Both the position numbers and the translations under genes were made by a program. A DNA stretch of 8,891 bases from Armatimonadota bacterium (lineage in GTDB: Bacteria; Armatimonadota; Zipacnadia; Zipacnadales; VGFC01), in NCBI GenBank assembly GCA_016869015.1, contig VGFB01000104.1:1-8891 (forward strand), given 5' to 3'. Position 1 is the first letter of the stretch. Each line of letters starts with the position of its first letter. This document shows positions 1 to 7,100 of the stretch, one piece after another. Below the pieces are notes generated by a model that worked only from the letters and a program-made list of their open reading frames with translations, made no database searches and was not told the DNA's origin.

Positions 1-430
1 AGCGGCACACCTGCTCGCGCGCGAGCGTGGTCTCGGCCCCCCACACGTAGGTGATCTCCAGCCAGTCCGCGCCATCGTACAGGCGGGTTACGTCGTAGGA
101 CCCGAACGCGGCGTCGCGCCAGCGCTCGGCGAGGGCGAGGCCCAAGCCCGCCGACTCGGCCGTTCGCCAGGAGAAGTCGAGCCACCCGGCCTGCGTCGCG
201 TTGCGCTCCGTCGGCAGGCCGGCGAGGTACCCAAAGAGCAGGTCACGGTACTCGGTAGCGTCCCGCAACTCGCCCCGCGCGATGACGCCCCCGACGCCCG
301 GCTGCAAGGCGTAGCTGCCGCCGCGCTGCAGCCACCAGGCCTCCTCGCCCGGCCTCACGGTCGTCGGCACGTTGCACCACCGGAACGCCTGGGGCGCGCC
401 GAACCAGGCGAAGTACAGGTTGCTGAGCAA
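1..430 (-). pseudogene. Continuation of the secreted protein in the shifted frame, cut by the window edge
   Basis: This frame is open from the TGA at 484-482 to position 1. It reads as ordinary globular protein from about 425 onward, with segments such as 'NLYFAWFGAPQAFRWCNVPT' and 'GSYALQPGVGGVIARGELRD', rich in Trp, Tyr and Phe. The segment ends 'WLEITYVWGAETTLAREQV' at the window edge, so the gene continues outside. It has no good start: a TTG at 430-428 exists but has no Shine-Dalgarno site and lies just where the preceding frame stops making sense. The simplest reading is one gene starting at 809 with one extra base (or two missing) at about 410-430. Whether that is an assembly error, a real inactivating mutation or recoding cannot be told here. 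The aromatic-rich content suggests a carbohydrate-active or carbohydrate-binding catalytic region, but I do not recognise the family. Confidence 0.5.
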
Positions 431-809
431 CCACAGCCACCGGGCCGAACTCGGCGCGTCGAGGCTGCGCGTCGGGTGCGGTCAGCTCGAAGGTCAGCGT
501 GTAGAAGCCCGTCTCTCTCGGCTGCCAGGTGACCTCGATGTCACGCGGCTTGTCCGGCCCAACCTCGACGCCCACCTCACGCGAGGCGACCTCAGCCGCC
601 CCACCTCCGTCCCGCGCCGCCGACGCCCGGAGGTGCACGGTGCCCCGCCAGTCCTGATCGGCCAGGACCGGCACGAGCAGCGTGACCGTCTCGCCCACGA
701 CCGGGATGCGCTTAGAGATACCAATGCCGGCGGCGGCGAGGGCCAGCGGGACGGCCTGCCCGTTCACGGCAGGACTCGCGGTAACCAGAAGCGCGACGAG
801 GGCGTTCAC
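243..809 (-). CDS. Secreted Ig-like (CARDB-type) protein, N-terminal part; frame breaks before the true end
   Basis: Start is the GTG at 809-807, which overlaps the TGA of the M55 peptidase gene as GTGA, so translation is probably coupled; I see no strong Shine-Dalgarno of its own. The first 25 or so residues (VNALVALLVTASPAVNGQA) look like a Sec signal peptide with a small-residue cleavage site. Residues about 30-125 read as a beta-sandwich of the CARDB/NEW3 kind: alternating strands with a late 'TWQPRETGFYTLTFEL' strand pair. After about residue 128 (near 425) the frame turns into Arg/Gly/Ala-rich sequence without protein character and stops at 243. A neighbouring frame becomes protein-like at that same place and runs to the window edge (separate entry). 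I therefore read this as the front half of a longer secreted protein split by a one-base shift. Substrate and function are unknown. The part to about 425 is probably real; the tail to 243 is probably not. Confidence 0.6.
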   Translation of the reverse strand: MNALVALLVTASPAVNGQAVPLALAAAGIGISKRIPVVGETVTLLVPVLADQDWRGTVHLRASAARDGGGAAEVASREVGVEVGPDKPRDIEVTWQPRETGFYTLTFELTAPDAQPRRAEFGPVAVVAQQPVLRLVRRAPGVPVVQRADDREAGRGGLVAAARRQLRLAAGRRGRHRAGRVAGRYRVP

Positions 810-1606
810 TCGTACGCCGTCGGCATGTTCAGCAGCTCGATCAGGTCGTCGCCGGTGACGCGCGCGGTCTTCTGCGGTTCGGTCTCCGTGCGGCGGAGGA
901 CGCTGATCAACTCGAAGGGCGGGTCGAGGCGGAAGGGCGGGATGTCGCGGAGGCGCCGGAGGCCAGCCTCGGCGGCGGCGCGGATCAGGTCGCGGGCGCG
1001 GGCGGGGCAAAGATGAACGGCGGCGCCGTTGTAGAGCTTGTTCTGTTGTCCGGTGAGGCCGGCGGCCGGGCCGCGCTTGATCCCGCGCTTCACGGCGGCC
1101 GTCGCGATGCCGGGCACCAGGGCCTGCGCCTCCTCGCAGCACGCGATGTCCCCGCTCACCATCACCGTCGGCACGCCGTAGTACCCGCAGAACAGCATGT
1201 TGCAGCCCAGCTCGCCCACCGACACCCCGTTGATCGACAGCTCCTCGATCGTGAAAGACCCCGTGTGCGAGAGGTGCCCGCCGTCGGTGTTCGACTTCGC
1301 GTGCTGCCCGACGACCATCGCGGCGTCGAACGTCGCGTCACACAGGAAGGGGTACCCCATCGGCCGCCCGGCGAAGAGCTCCGCCGCCGGGTGCAGCTCG
1401 CCGGGGTTGATGGCGCCGTGGCCGTGACCGTCCACCACCAGGACCTCCGTCGCGCCCGCGATGAGCGCGCCTTCGACCGCCGCATTCGTCTCCTGCGTGG
1501 TCAGCGACCGCGCCACCTCGTAGTACCGCGACTCCGGTGAGCCGTAGTCGTCGGAGTTCAGCACCCCCGCCACGCCCTCCAGGTCGGTCATGATGTACAG
1601 CTTCAT
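806..1606 (-). CDS. M55 family D-aminopeptidase (DppA-like)
   Basis: A 266-residue zinc peptidase of family M55, whose founder is Bacillus subtilis DppA (274 residues). DppA removes N-terminal D-amino acids, mainly D-Ala, from short peptides; it is cytosolic and forms a barrel-shaped decamer. The family signature SxDxEG appears as 'MTDLEGVAG', with D8 and E10 at the same positions as the DppA metal ligands. Other matching residues are H61 in 'VVDGHGH', H102 in 'VGQHAKS', H114 in 'GHLSHTG' (position of the catalytic His) and E132 in 'VGELGCN'. The typical 'YGVPTVMVSGD' segment follows. No signal peptide is present. The ATG at 1606 is chosen because a strong GGGAGGAG site precedes it and the conserved core begins at residue 1; an in-frame upstream ATG at 1645 would add 13 unrelated residues. 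Its stop overlaps the next gene's start (GTGA), so the two form an operon. It likely recycles D-Ala peptides from cell-wall material imported as small peptides. Confidence 0.93.
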   Translation of the reverse strand: MKLYIMTDLEGVAGVLNSDDYGSPESRYYEVARSLTTQETNAAVEGALIAGATEVLVVDGHGHGAINPGELHPAAELFAGRPMGYPFLCDATFDAAMVVGQHAKSNTDGGHLSHTGSFTIEELSINGVSVGELGCNMLFCGYYGVPTVMVSGDIACCEEAQALVPGIATAAVKRGIKRGPAAGLTGQQNKLYNGAAVHLCPARARDLIRAAAEAGLRRLRDIPPFRLDPPFELISVLRRTETEPQKTARVTGDDLIELLNMPTAYE

Positions 1607-1609
1607 GTT

Positions 1610-1617
1610 CTCCTCCC
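1610..1617 (-). promoter_or_regulatory. Shine-Dalgarno site of the M55 peptidase gene
   Basis: The minus strand reads GGGAGGAG, then AAC and the ATG at 1606-1604. It decides the start against the upstream in-frame ATG at 1645, which lacks such a site. Confidence 0.8.
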
Positions 1618-1653
1618 GCAAGTCTCTGGCGGGGCGCTGCGCCATCGCTCAGT

Positions 1654-1663
1654 CCATGGCAGC
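1654..1663 (+). repeat. Left arm of a 10-bp inverted repeat flanking the cassette
   Basis: CCATGGCAGC here is the exact reverse complement of GCTGCCATGG at 4151-4160, which begins directly after the ATPase stop codon. The two copies lie outside both cassette genes. The bases beyond the 10 do not match convincingly, and no transposase or integrase lies between them. Six of the ten bases are the palindrome CCATGG, which lowers the significance. It may mark insertion ends or be chance. Confidence 0.3.
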
Positions 1664-1810
1664 AATGCGCCTACAACGCAACACACACCTCCCTGTGGCT
1701 GGGCGATCGTGAGAGGATGGAGCGCCCACAGCGTGGTCCGTGTGCCAAGGGTCATGTTGGGCCAAGAGTCGCCAATGGTCACGTCTGGGGTATGGGCGAA
1801 CTGCACGACC

Positions 1811-1821
1811 TGTGCTACAAT
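1811..1821 (+). promoter_or_regulatory. Candidate extended -10 promoter for the HEPN-ATPase cassette
   Basis: TGTGCTACAAT contains a near-consensus -10 hexamer TACAAT (1816-1821) preceded by TGn, the extended -10 motif of sigma-70-type promoters. The region 16-18 bp upstream (around 1792-1799) has no good TTGACA match, which the extended -10 can compensate for. Transcription would start near 1828, giving a leader of roughly 75 nt to the HEPN start at 1905. An AT-rich hexamer of this quality is unusual in this GC-rich sequence. No experimental support. Confidence 0.45.
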
Positions 1822-1892
1822 GGTGGAGCCATGCGCGGGGGATGGAGTTCCTGACGGGCGGCCCTGCGATTGCTCATCCTGCTCTATGGCCT

Positions 1893-1897
1893 GGAGG
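1893..1897 (+). promoter_or_regulatory. Shine-Dalgarno site of the HEPN gene
   Basis: GGAGG (followed by TGG) lies 7 nt before the ATG at 1905. It picks 1905 over the in-frame ATGs at 1842 and 1740, whose extra residues (Trp/Arg/Gly/Pro-rich) do not look like protein. Confidence 0.75.
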
Positions 1898-1904
1898 TGG
1901 CTGG

Positions 1905-2426
1905 ATGCTCCAAACCACCCCTGAGAGTGTTCTGGCTGAGGTCACGAAGGCGACCCAGCCGCAGTTCAAGTTTGTGGCACTGGCACTGGACCACATCGCC
2001 CCCGTCGGCGCAGGGGTGACAGAGCTTGCCGACGCCGTAGTCGCAGATCGCCTTGCCCTGTCGAAGACACACCTGATGAGCGCCGAGCGCCTCCTGAGAC
2101 TACGACCACCGGAAGTGCGCGGGGCCACGTCACGGGCCTACTACTCGCTGTACCATGCGGCCCGAGCCTGCATATTCCACTTCCGGCGCGGGGATTTCGA
2201 CCAACACGCCGACGTGGTATCGAAACTCCCTGACGACCTTCCTCAAGTGGACACGTGGCGAAACCGCATCAAGGATGCACGCGAGCAGCGAAACGAATGC
2301 GACTACTCCCCGTACCCTAAGCAGGGCTGCACCAAGGCCGAAGCATCCAAAGTCGTGCAGACGGCCCGCGAGTTCATCGATGGGGTCGAAGCCTATCTGG
2401 TCGCGAGAGGGTGGACAGCACCATGA
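1905..2426 (+). CDS. HEPN-domain protein (UPF0332-like), first gene of a HEPN-ATPase cassette
   Basis: A 173-residue, probably all-helical cytosolic protein. Residues about 50-165 match the HEPN pattern of the UPF0332-like branch. Helix 2 carries 'SRAYYSLYHAARACIFHF' (76-93), a short segment with an isolated His follows (H101), and a later helix has 'REQRNECDYSPY' (126-137), the place of the conserved R..xDY motif. HEPN proteins are often metal-independent RNases with an Rx4-6H motif, acting as toxins or as effectors in defence systems; others only bind nucleotides or partners. Here R129 is present, but the downstream His is replaced by Tyr (Y134 or Y137), so RNase activity is uncertain. The first 45 residues form an unassigned helical lead-in. 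The stop codon overlaps the ATPase start (ATGA), implying coupled translation and a shared function. The HEPN call is fairly secure; a toxin role is inference. Codon choice looks less extreme in third-position G/C than in the flanking genes. Confidence 0.8.
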   Translation: MLQTTPESVLAEVTKATQPQFKFVALALDHIAPVGAGVTELADAVVADRLALSKTHLMSAERLLRLRPPEVRGATSRAYYSLYHAARACIFHFRRGDFDQHADVVSKLPDDLPQVDTWRNRIKDAREQRNECDYSPYPKQGCTKAEASKVVQTAREFIDGVEAYLVARGWTAP

Positions 2427-4150
2427 GCGCAAGCCACGTTGCCGCTCTGCCGCGTGATCCCTCCGTCGGGCAGGCCATCGAATACGCCCAGAGCGTGTTC
2501 GCTGCGGAACTGCACATCCCTGATGTCCGTGCAGAATGCAGGGAGTTCCCAGGCGAGGCCATCATCGTCGTCCACGTCCCAGAGGTCGGCGAGGGTGCCA
2601 CCAGGCTGGCGAATGCTGTCGACGGTGAACTCCGTGAGGCGGGCTTCCCTGGGTTCGTGGTCGTCCGGCAGGAGACACGCGAGCAGTCGCCTCTGTTGCG
2701 GGGAGCCGCCAGCGTAGAGGACGCCCGGGTGAGCCAGCTCGTGGGGCTACTGGCGGCTCATGAGCGAACGAGCGAGACGATGCCGAGCATGGCGTATGTC
2801 TCAGGGGGCCTGCACAACCTGGACGTTGCCACCACACCGCGCCACCACGTCGTGTTTGGGAGACGAGGCGTCGGTAAGACGGCCTTGCTCCTCGAGGCGA
2901 AGGCGCGTGTCGAGAGCCTGGGCCACCACACGCTGTGGCTCAACATGAACACATACCGCGACATGCCGTACCCAGACCTCGTACTAAAGGTCATCGAGCG
3001 CGTGGCCGAGAACTGCCTCATGTGGGTAGCGCGGACGCGCGGGAAGTCATTGGCCGTTGAGCGCCTGGCTCGCCTGTTGAGCGCAGTCAGGCAACCCGCC
3101 CCGGCCTCCCGTCGCGCGGACGCCCTCCGAGGGCTCATTGCAGATGCGAACGAAGCCTTGCGCGTCGTGGGCGCCGAGTTGCAGGCCCGGTTGTACGTCT
3201 TCCTCGACGACCTCTACTACGTACCGCTGGACACACAGCCTCTCTTCTTGGACGCTCTGCACCGGTGCGTAAGGGACCGTGACGTGTGGCTCAAGATCGC
3301 CACGATCCGCCACCAGACGCGATGCTACGCCTTCAACGACCTTCGCGGCCTCCGTCTAGGGCACGATGCAGCAGAGATCAACCTCGATGTCACTCTTGAG
3401 AACCCCGCCCGCGCCCGGGGCTTCCTCGCCGACATACTCGCCGCGGCCGCGGCTCGCTGCGGCATAGACCGCATAGAGCAGGTCGCGTACGACTGGGCAG
3501 TGGACAGGTTGACCATGAGCAGCGGGGGCGTCCCCCGCGACTTCCTCTCCCTGTTCGTCGGTGCCGTCGAGGAATCGCGTATCCGCGGGGGCAAGCGCAA
3601 GAAGGTCGGCGTTGAGGATGTCAACCGGGCCGCTGGCAAGGCCGCTGCCCTCAAGGAGCAGGAACTGGCCGAGGATGCCGCTGCTGGGGGGACGGATACC
3701 ACCCCGTTGATGGAACTCCTGGCGCATGTTAACGGCGTCTGCCTTCGGGTGCCCGTGGAGCGACGCATCAACTTCCTGCGGGTTGACCGCCACGCGGCCG
3801 ACACAGCCAAGGACAGCTACGACCTGCTGCAGCGCTTGATGGACATGCGCTTCGTACACCTGTTGGACCGCGGCATCTCTGACAGGCATCACCCAGGCAC
3901 GCGGCATGAGGTCTATCTTCTGGACTTCAGCCAGTACTCGGCCGACCGGCTACAGCGCAAGCTTCGCGTCCTCGACTTCCGTGCAGGCAACCTGATCTTC
4001 CGCCGGGTGGGGTCGACCGACAAACCCCGGATAGCGAAGACGGCAGCTCAGCGCCTCGCCATCCTACGGGCTGGTCCCGTATTGGACCTGCACGCCTGGC
4101 GCGCAAGTTGCTCCCAGCCCAGCACTGACACCTGCCCGGACACGCCCTGA
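2423..4150 (+). CDS. P-loop (AAA/ORC-Cdc6 or STAND-like) ATPase partner of the HEPN protein
   Basis: A 575-residue protein starting at the ATG that overlaps the HEPN stop; a GTG at 2411 is in frame but unneeded. Residues 15-85 form a small alpha/beta domain ('GEAIIVVHVPEVGEGATRLA') that I do not recognise. The ATPase core follows: Walker A 'FGRRGVGKTALL' (G146 to T153, K152 binds phosphate), Walker B 'LYVFLDDLYYV' with D262 and D263, a sensor-1-like strand 'KIATIRH' (291-297), and a 'SGGVPRDFLSLF' motif (367-378) typical of the sensor-2/lid region of ORC/Cdc6-like and related STAND ATPases. Residues about 425-530 look like a winged-helix domain ('RRINFLRVDRHAADTAKDSY', then 'LMDMRFVHLLDRG'), which would bind DNA or a partner. 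There is no signal peptide, membrane segment or nuclease motif. As the second gene of a coupled pair it probably senses a trigger or restrains the HEPN protein using ATP. The ATPase call is secure; the subclass and the defence role are inference. Confidence 0.8.
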   Translation: MSASHVAALPRDPSVGQAIEYAQSVFAAELHIPDVRAECREFPGEAIIVVHVPEVGEGATRLANAVDGELREAGFPGFVVVRQETREQSPLLRGAASVEDARVSQLVGLLAAHERTSETMPSMAYVSGGLHNLDVATTPRHHVVFGRRGVGKTALLLEAKARVESLGHHTLWLNMNTYRDMPYPDLVLKVIERVAENCLMWVARTRGKSLAVERLARLLSAVRQPAPASRRADALRGLIADANEALRVVGAELQARLYVFLDDLYYVPLDTQPLFLDALHRCVRDRDVWLKIATIRHQTRCYAFNDLRGLRLGHDAAEINLDVTLENPARARGFLADILAAAAARCGIDRIEQVAYDWAVDRLTMSSGGVPRDFLSLFVGAVEESRIRGGKRKKVGVEDVNRAAGKAAALKEQELAEDAAAGGTDTTPLMELLAHVNGVCLRVPVERRINFLRVDRHAADTAKDSYDLLQRLMDMRFVHLLDRGISDRHHPGTRHEVYLLDFSQYSADRLQRKLRVLDFRAGNLIFRRVGSTDKPRIAKTAAQRLAILRAGPVLDLHAWRASCSQPSTDTCPDTP

Positions 4151-4160
4151 GCTGCCATGG
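4151..4160 (-). repeat. Right arm of the 10-bp inverted repeat flanking the cassette
   Basis: GCTGCCATGG on the plus strand starts at the first base after the ATPase TGA and fills most of the 17-bp gap to the convergent glycosidase stop codon. It is the exact inverse of 1654-1663. The gap has no hairpin-plus-U-tract terminator for either gene, so both transcripts must end inside, or read into, the opposing gene. Confidence 0.3.
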
Positions 4161-4167
4161 GGCGGAT

Positions 4168-7100
4168 CTAAGGCGTCGCCTCCTCGAAGACAAACCCCTT
4201 GGGCACGAGGACCAAGGGGCCGTGCTGCTGTTCGTTCAGGTGCGCGGCGGCGATGGGCTGATGGCCCGGGTGGATCAGCACATCGACGAGGGACGAGGCG
4301 CCGGCGTCGCCGTGGGAGAGCAGCTCGACCCAGGCCAGCTCGCACGGCCCGGCCTTGCCGCGCTCGGCGGGCCAGAAGCCCTGACGGATCGCGTCGACCC
4401 CGCTGTGCTCCAGCAGCACGAAGGAGACGCTCTCGGGAAAGTCCCCTGGCCTCATGCAGGTGAAGTACTCGGGCACGAAGTGGGTCATCCGGTAACCGTG
4501 GTGAAGGTGTTCCTTCCCGAACTCGGTGTCGATGCCGACGAAGTTCGGGAAGATCTTGGTGAGGCCGGCGCGCTTCAGTCGACCGTCGAGGACGGTCAAC
4601 TCCTCGTTTGGCGCCAGCGCGCGGAGCGGGGCGACCGTCGACGCGATGCGAACCCACGGCGATCCGGAGTTCACCGTGTACTCCTGGATCGCAGCGATGG
4701 CGTGGTCCCGCCACTCGGCCCGCACCACCGCCCGCAGCGGCCCGGTCTCGACCAGGGTCAGCCGCGCGGGTGTACCGGTCTGGGCCTGACGCTCCGTGCC
4801 CGCGAAGAGCGCCTCGCCACCCATGGTCGGCTGATCGAGGGTCGCTCGGTTCCACGTCCCGTAGGCCGCGCCGAAGCTCCCGGCTCCGTAGTCGTGGTTG
4901 GTGGCGAGGGACCGCAGCGACGTTGCGACCCCCCCGGCTTGCTCGTCCAGCACGATCTCCAGAGTCCGGTTGCCGACGGTGATGCGGCCATGCCCGCTCC
5001 CGACGGCTTCAGGGGTGATCGCGAGTTCCGTGGGCACCGGGGGCCCCTCGCCGACGCACGCGTAGTACGTCCGGGCTGCGCGGGGGACCACACTCACCGG
5101 AAAGAGCAGCTCGGCGCCGTCGGCGCTCTGCTGCGAGGTGACCGGCGCGCCGGACTCATCGCGGACATGAAGCCGCAGGCCGACCTGACGTGCGTAGGGT
5201 CTCAGCTCGCGAAGCGGCACAGCGACCACGCGGTCCTCGAGCGGACGGGCCGACCCGTTGAACACCAGCACCGGGGCAATGGCGCCCGGCGCGGGTGCAT
5301 ACCTCTTCGGGTAAGAGGCGATGCCAACCGGCTGGACGCTCTCCTCCGCTTGGTCCCCCGCCTGCCAGGCCACCTCCGCCAGGCGCAGCAGCAGCTCCGG
5401 GCGATCCCCCGGGGACGGGAGCTCCAGGTCGCCGACCGCTGTTTGGCCGCTGCGGAGGTCCCCGAGGCGCATCTTCCGGCCCTCGACGGTGACCGTGACC
5501 CGCTCGGCGGTTCCGGACGCGGTGAGGGGATGCTCGGCGTTGTGGACGGCCAGCTGCGGCCGCGCCCGGTCGATCAGCGTGGACGTGATCTCGGGCTCGG
5601 GGCGGCGCACGACTCGCACCTTCCGCCACAGGTACACGTGCTGTCCGCCGGTGACCAAGTCGAAGATGACCGTCTTCTCTCCCCAATCAGCTTCGGGAGC
5701 GCAGGTGATCTCGAAGGGGAGGTCCTTGTCCTCATAGTCGGTGAGGTCCGTCCCCACGGGCGGCGCCGAAAGCGTGGGCGTCGGCGAGATCAGCCGGAGC
5801 GTCACTGTCGACGGGCGGGGTTCGTTGTTGTCCAGCCGCACGTTGAGCTGCAGCGTCGAACCCGGAGTGATCGTGAGCTCGGGGATGTCGGCCTCGACGG
5901 GGCCGCACGAGATGGCGTAGGCCGCGTAGTAGGTGAGTTCGTCGGTGATCGTCACGACACCGTCGGCCGCAGCTACCTCGGCGACGACCGGCTTGAGGGC
6001 CTGCCCGTCGATGGAGAGCGCCATCACTTCCACCAGGGAGCGATCGGTCATCGGCACCCGGAGCGTGACCTTACGGCGGTGCGCGGGGTCGAAGTTGTAC
6101 ACCACCGCGACGCGCGTGTTCCCTCCGGCGCTAAGGAGAGCTCCCTTCATATCCTCCCCCGTGAGAGTCCACTCCGGCTCGTGCGCGGCCCAGTCGGTCA
6201 CCAGCCGCCGAACCGGGTAGCCGCCCGCCGCGCCCAGCAGACCGTTGCAGTACCAGACCGCCCCGTCACCCACTTGCGCCTCGATGTCACGCGGTGTGTC
6301 GTCGGAGGCATGGCGACTACGCACCAGACGCGGGAGGGGCGCGAGGGTGTCGCGTGGGGTCCAGTCCGCCCGCAGCGACTTCAACCGCAGCTCCCCCGGG
6401 GCGCTGTCATCGTAGCGCACCTGTTCCTTGGGGAATGCGTAGTTCTGCTCACGCGTGTGGGCGGGAACGTCTTCCGTACTGAGCTGCAGCCAGTCCAGGG
6501 CCAGGTTGCACACGCGGCTCTCGGTCGGATAGCGCTCGGGGTCGATCTCCTTCGGGACGTTCGCCCGGTCGTAGACGAAACGCACCTCGGCGATGCGCCG
6601 ATCGCCCACGACCGCCGCCGGAATGCGGAGTTCATACTCGTGCGGACCGACCGGCATGTCCAGCGAGCCCGCGGTCTCGGCGTCCACCATCACCTCAGGC
6701 GGTTCTCCCCGAACGCCCACGCCCTCGAAGCGCAGCACGTGGTCGCGATGGGGCGAGAAGGGCAGCGCGAAGGTCGTGGTGAGCCCCACGCCCGGCGTCC
6801 AGCGTCGGGTCTGCTCGCCCTCCACGGCGCCGAACGACCCCTCCGGCAGCTTACCCCAGTCCTCACGGAAGGTCATCCCCGACAACAGGAAGCGCTCGTC
6901 CCCCTCGGCGCCGATGTCCACGAAGACGTTCATCGTCGGCCCGGGTCCGCGCCCGGCCTTGGCCTCGGCGCGCGGGATGCCCAGCCAGTCAAGGTACTCG
7001 GGCATGCGCGAGATCAGCAGGCGGCGGGTCGGGCCGCGGCCGGGCGGGCGGCGCTGCGACACCCACTCCCGCAGCACGTCGGCGATCGGCTCGCCCTCGG

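Larger units (their letters stand above)
1607..1904. other. Divergent intergenic region between the M55 gene and the HEPN-ATPase cassette
   Basis: This stretch of about 300 bp separates two divergent transcription units, so it should hold promoters for both. On the plus strand I see one good -10 element (own entry). On the minus strand I could find no convincing -35/-10 pair for the peptidase gene. The short reading frames across it, such as the minus-strand frame ending at 1603 and plus-strand frames starting near 1709 and 1740, have no protein-like composition or ribosome site. A weak imperfect direct repeat (GGTCATGTTGG near 1750, GGTCACGTCTGG near 1778) lies upstream of the promoter and could be an operator, but it is short. 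The left arm of a 10-bp inverted repeat is at 1654-1663. Confidence 0.6.

Noticed and set aside
810..1142. Upstream extension of the secreted protein's frame to an ATG at 1142
   Set aside because: The extra 111 residues are Arg/Pro-rich and overlap the M55 gene in another frame; the GTG at 809 begins exactly at a signal peptide and the coupling overlap.
372..1540. Plus-strand open frames opposite the M55 and secreted protein genes
   Set aside because: No domain signal, compositional shadows of well-supported minus-strand genes.
1700..1728. Short inverted repeat TGGGCG / CGCCCA in the divergent region
   Set aside because: Only 6 bp of stem with a 17-nt loop, easily produced by chance in GC-rich DNA.
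1603..1806. A 67-codon minus-strand frame upstream of the M55 gene
   Set aside because: It has no ribosome site and no recognisable motif, and it overlaps the promoter region and the M55 ribosome site.
1831..1854. A 7-codon leader-like frame (ATG to TGA) right after the candidate cassette promoter
   Set aside because: The purine-rich stretch before it is only 2 nt away, too close for a normal ribosome site, and there is no codon run or hairpin suggesting attenuation.
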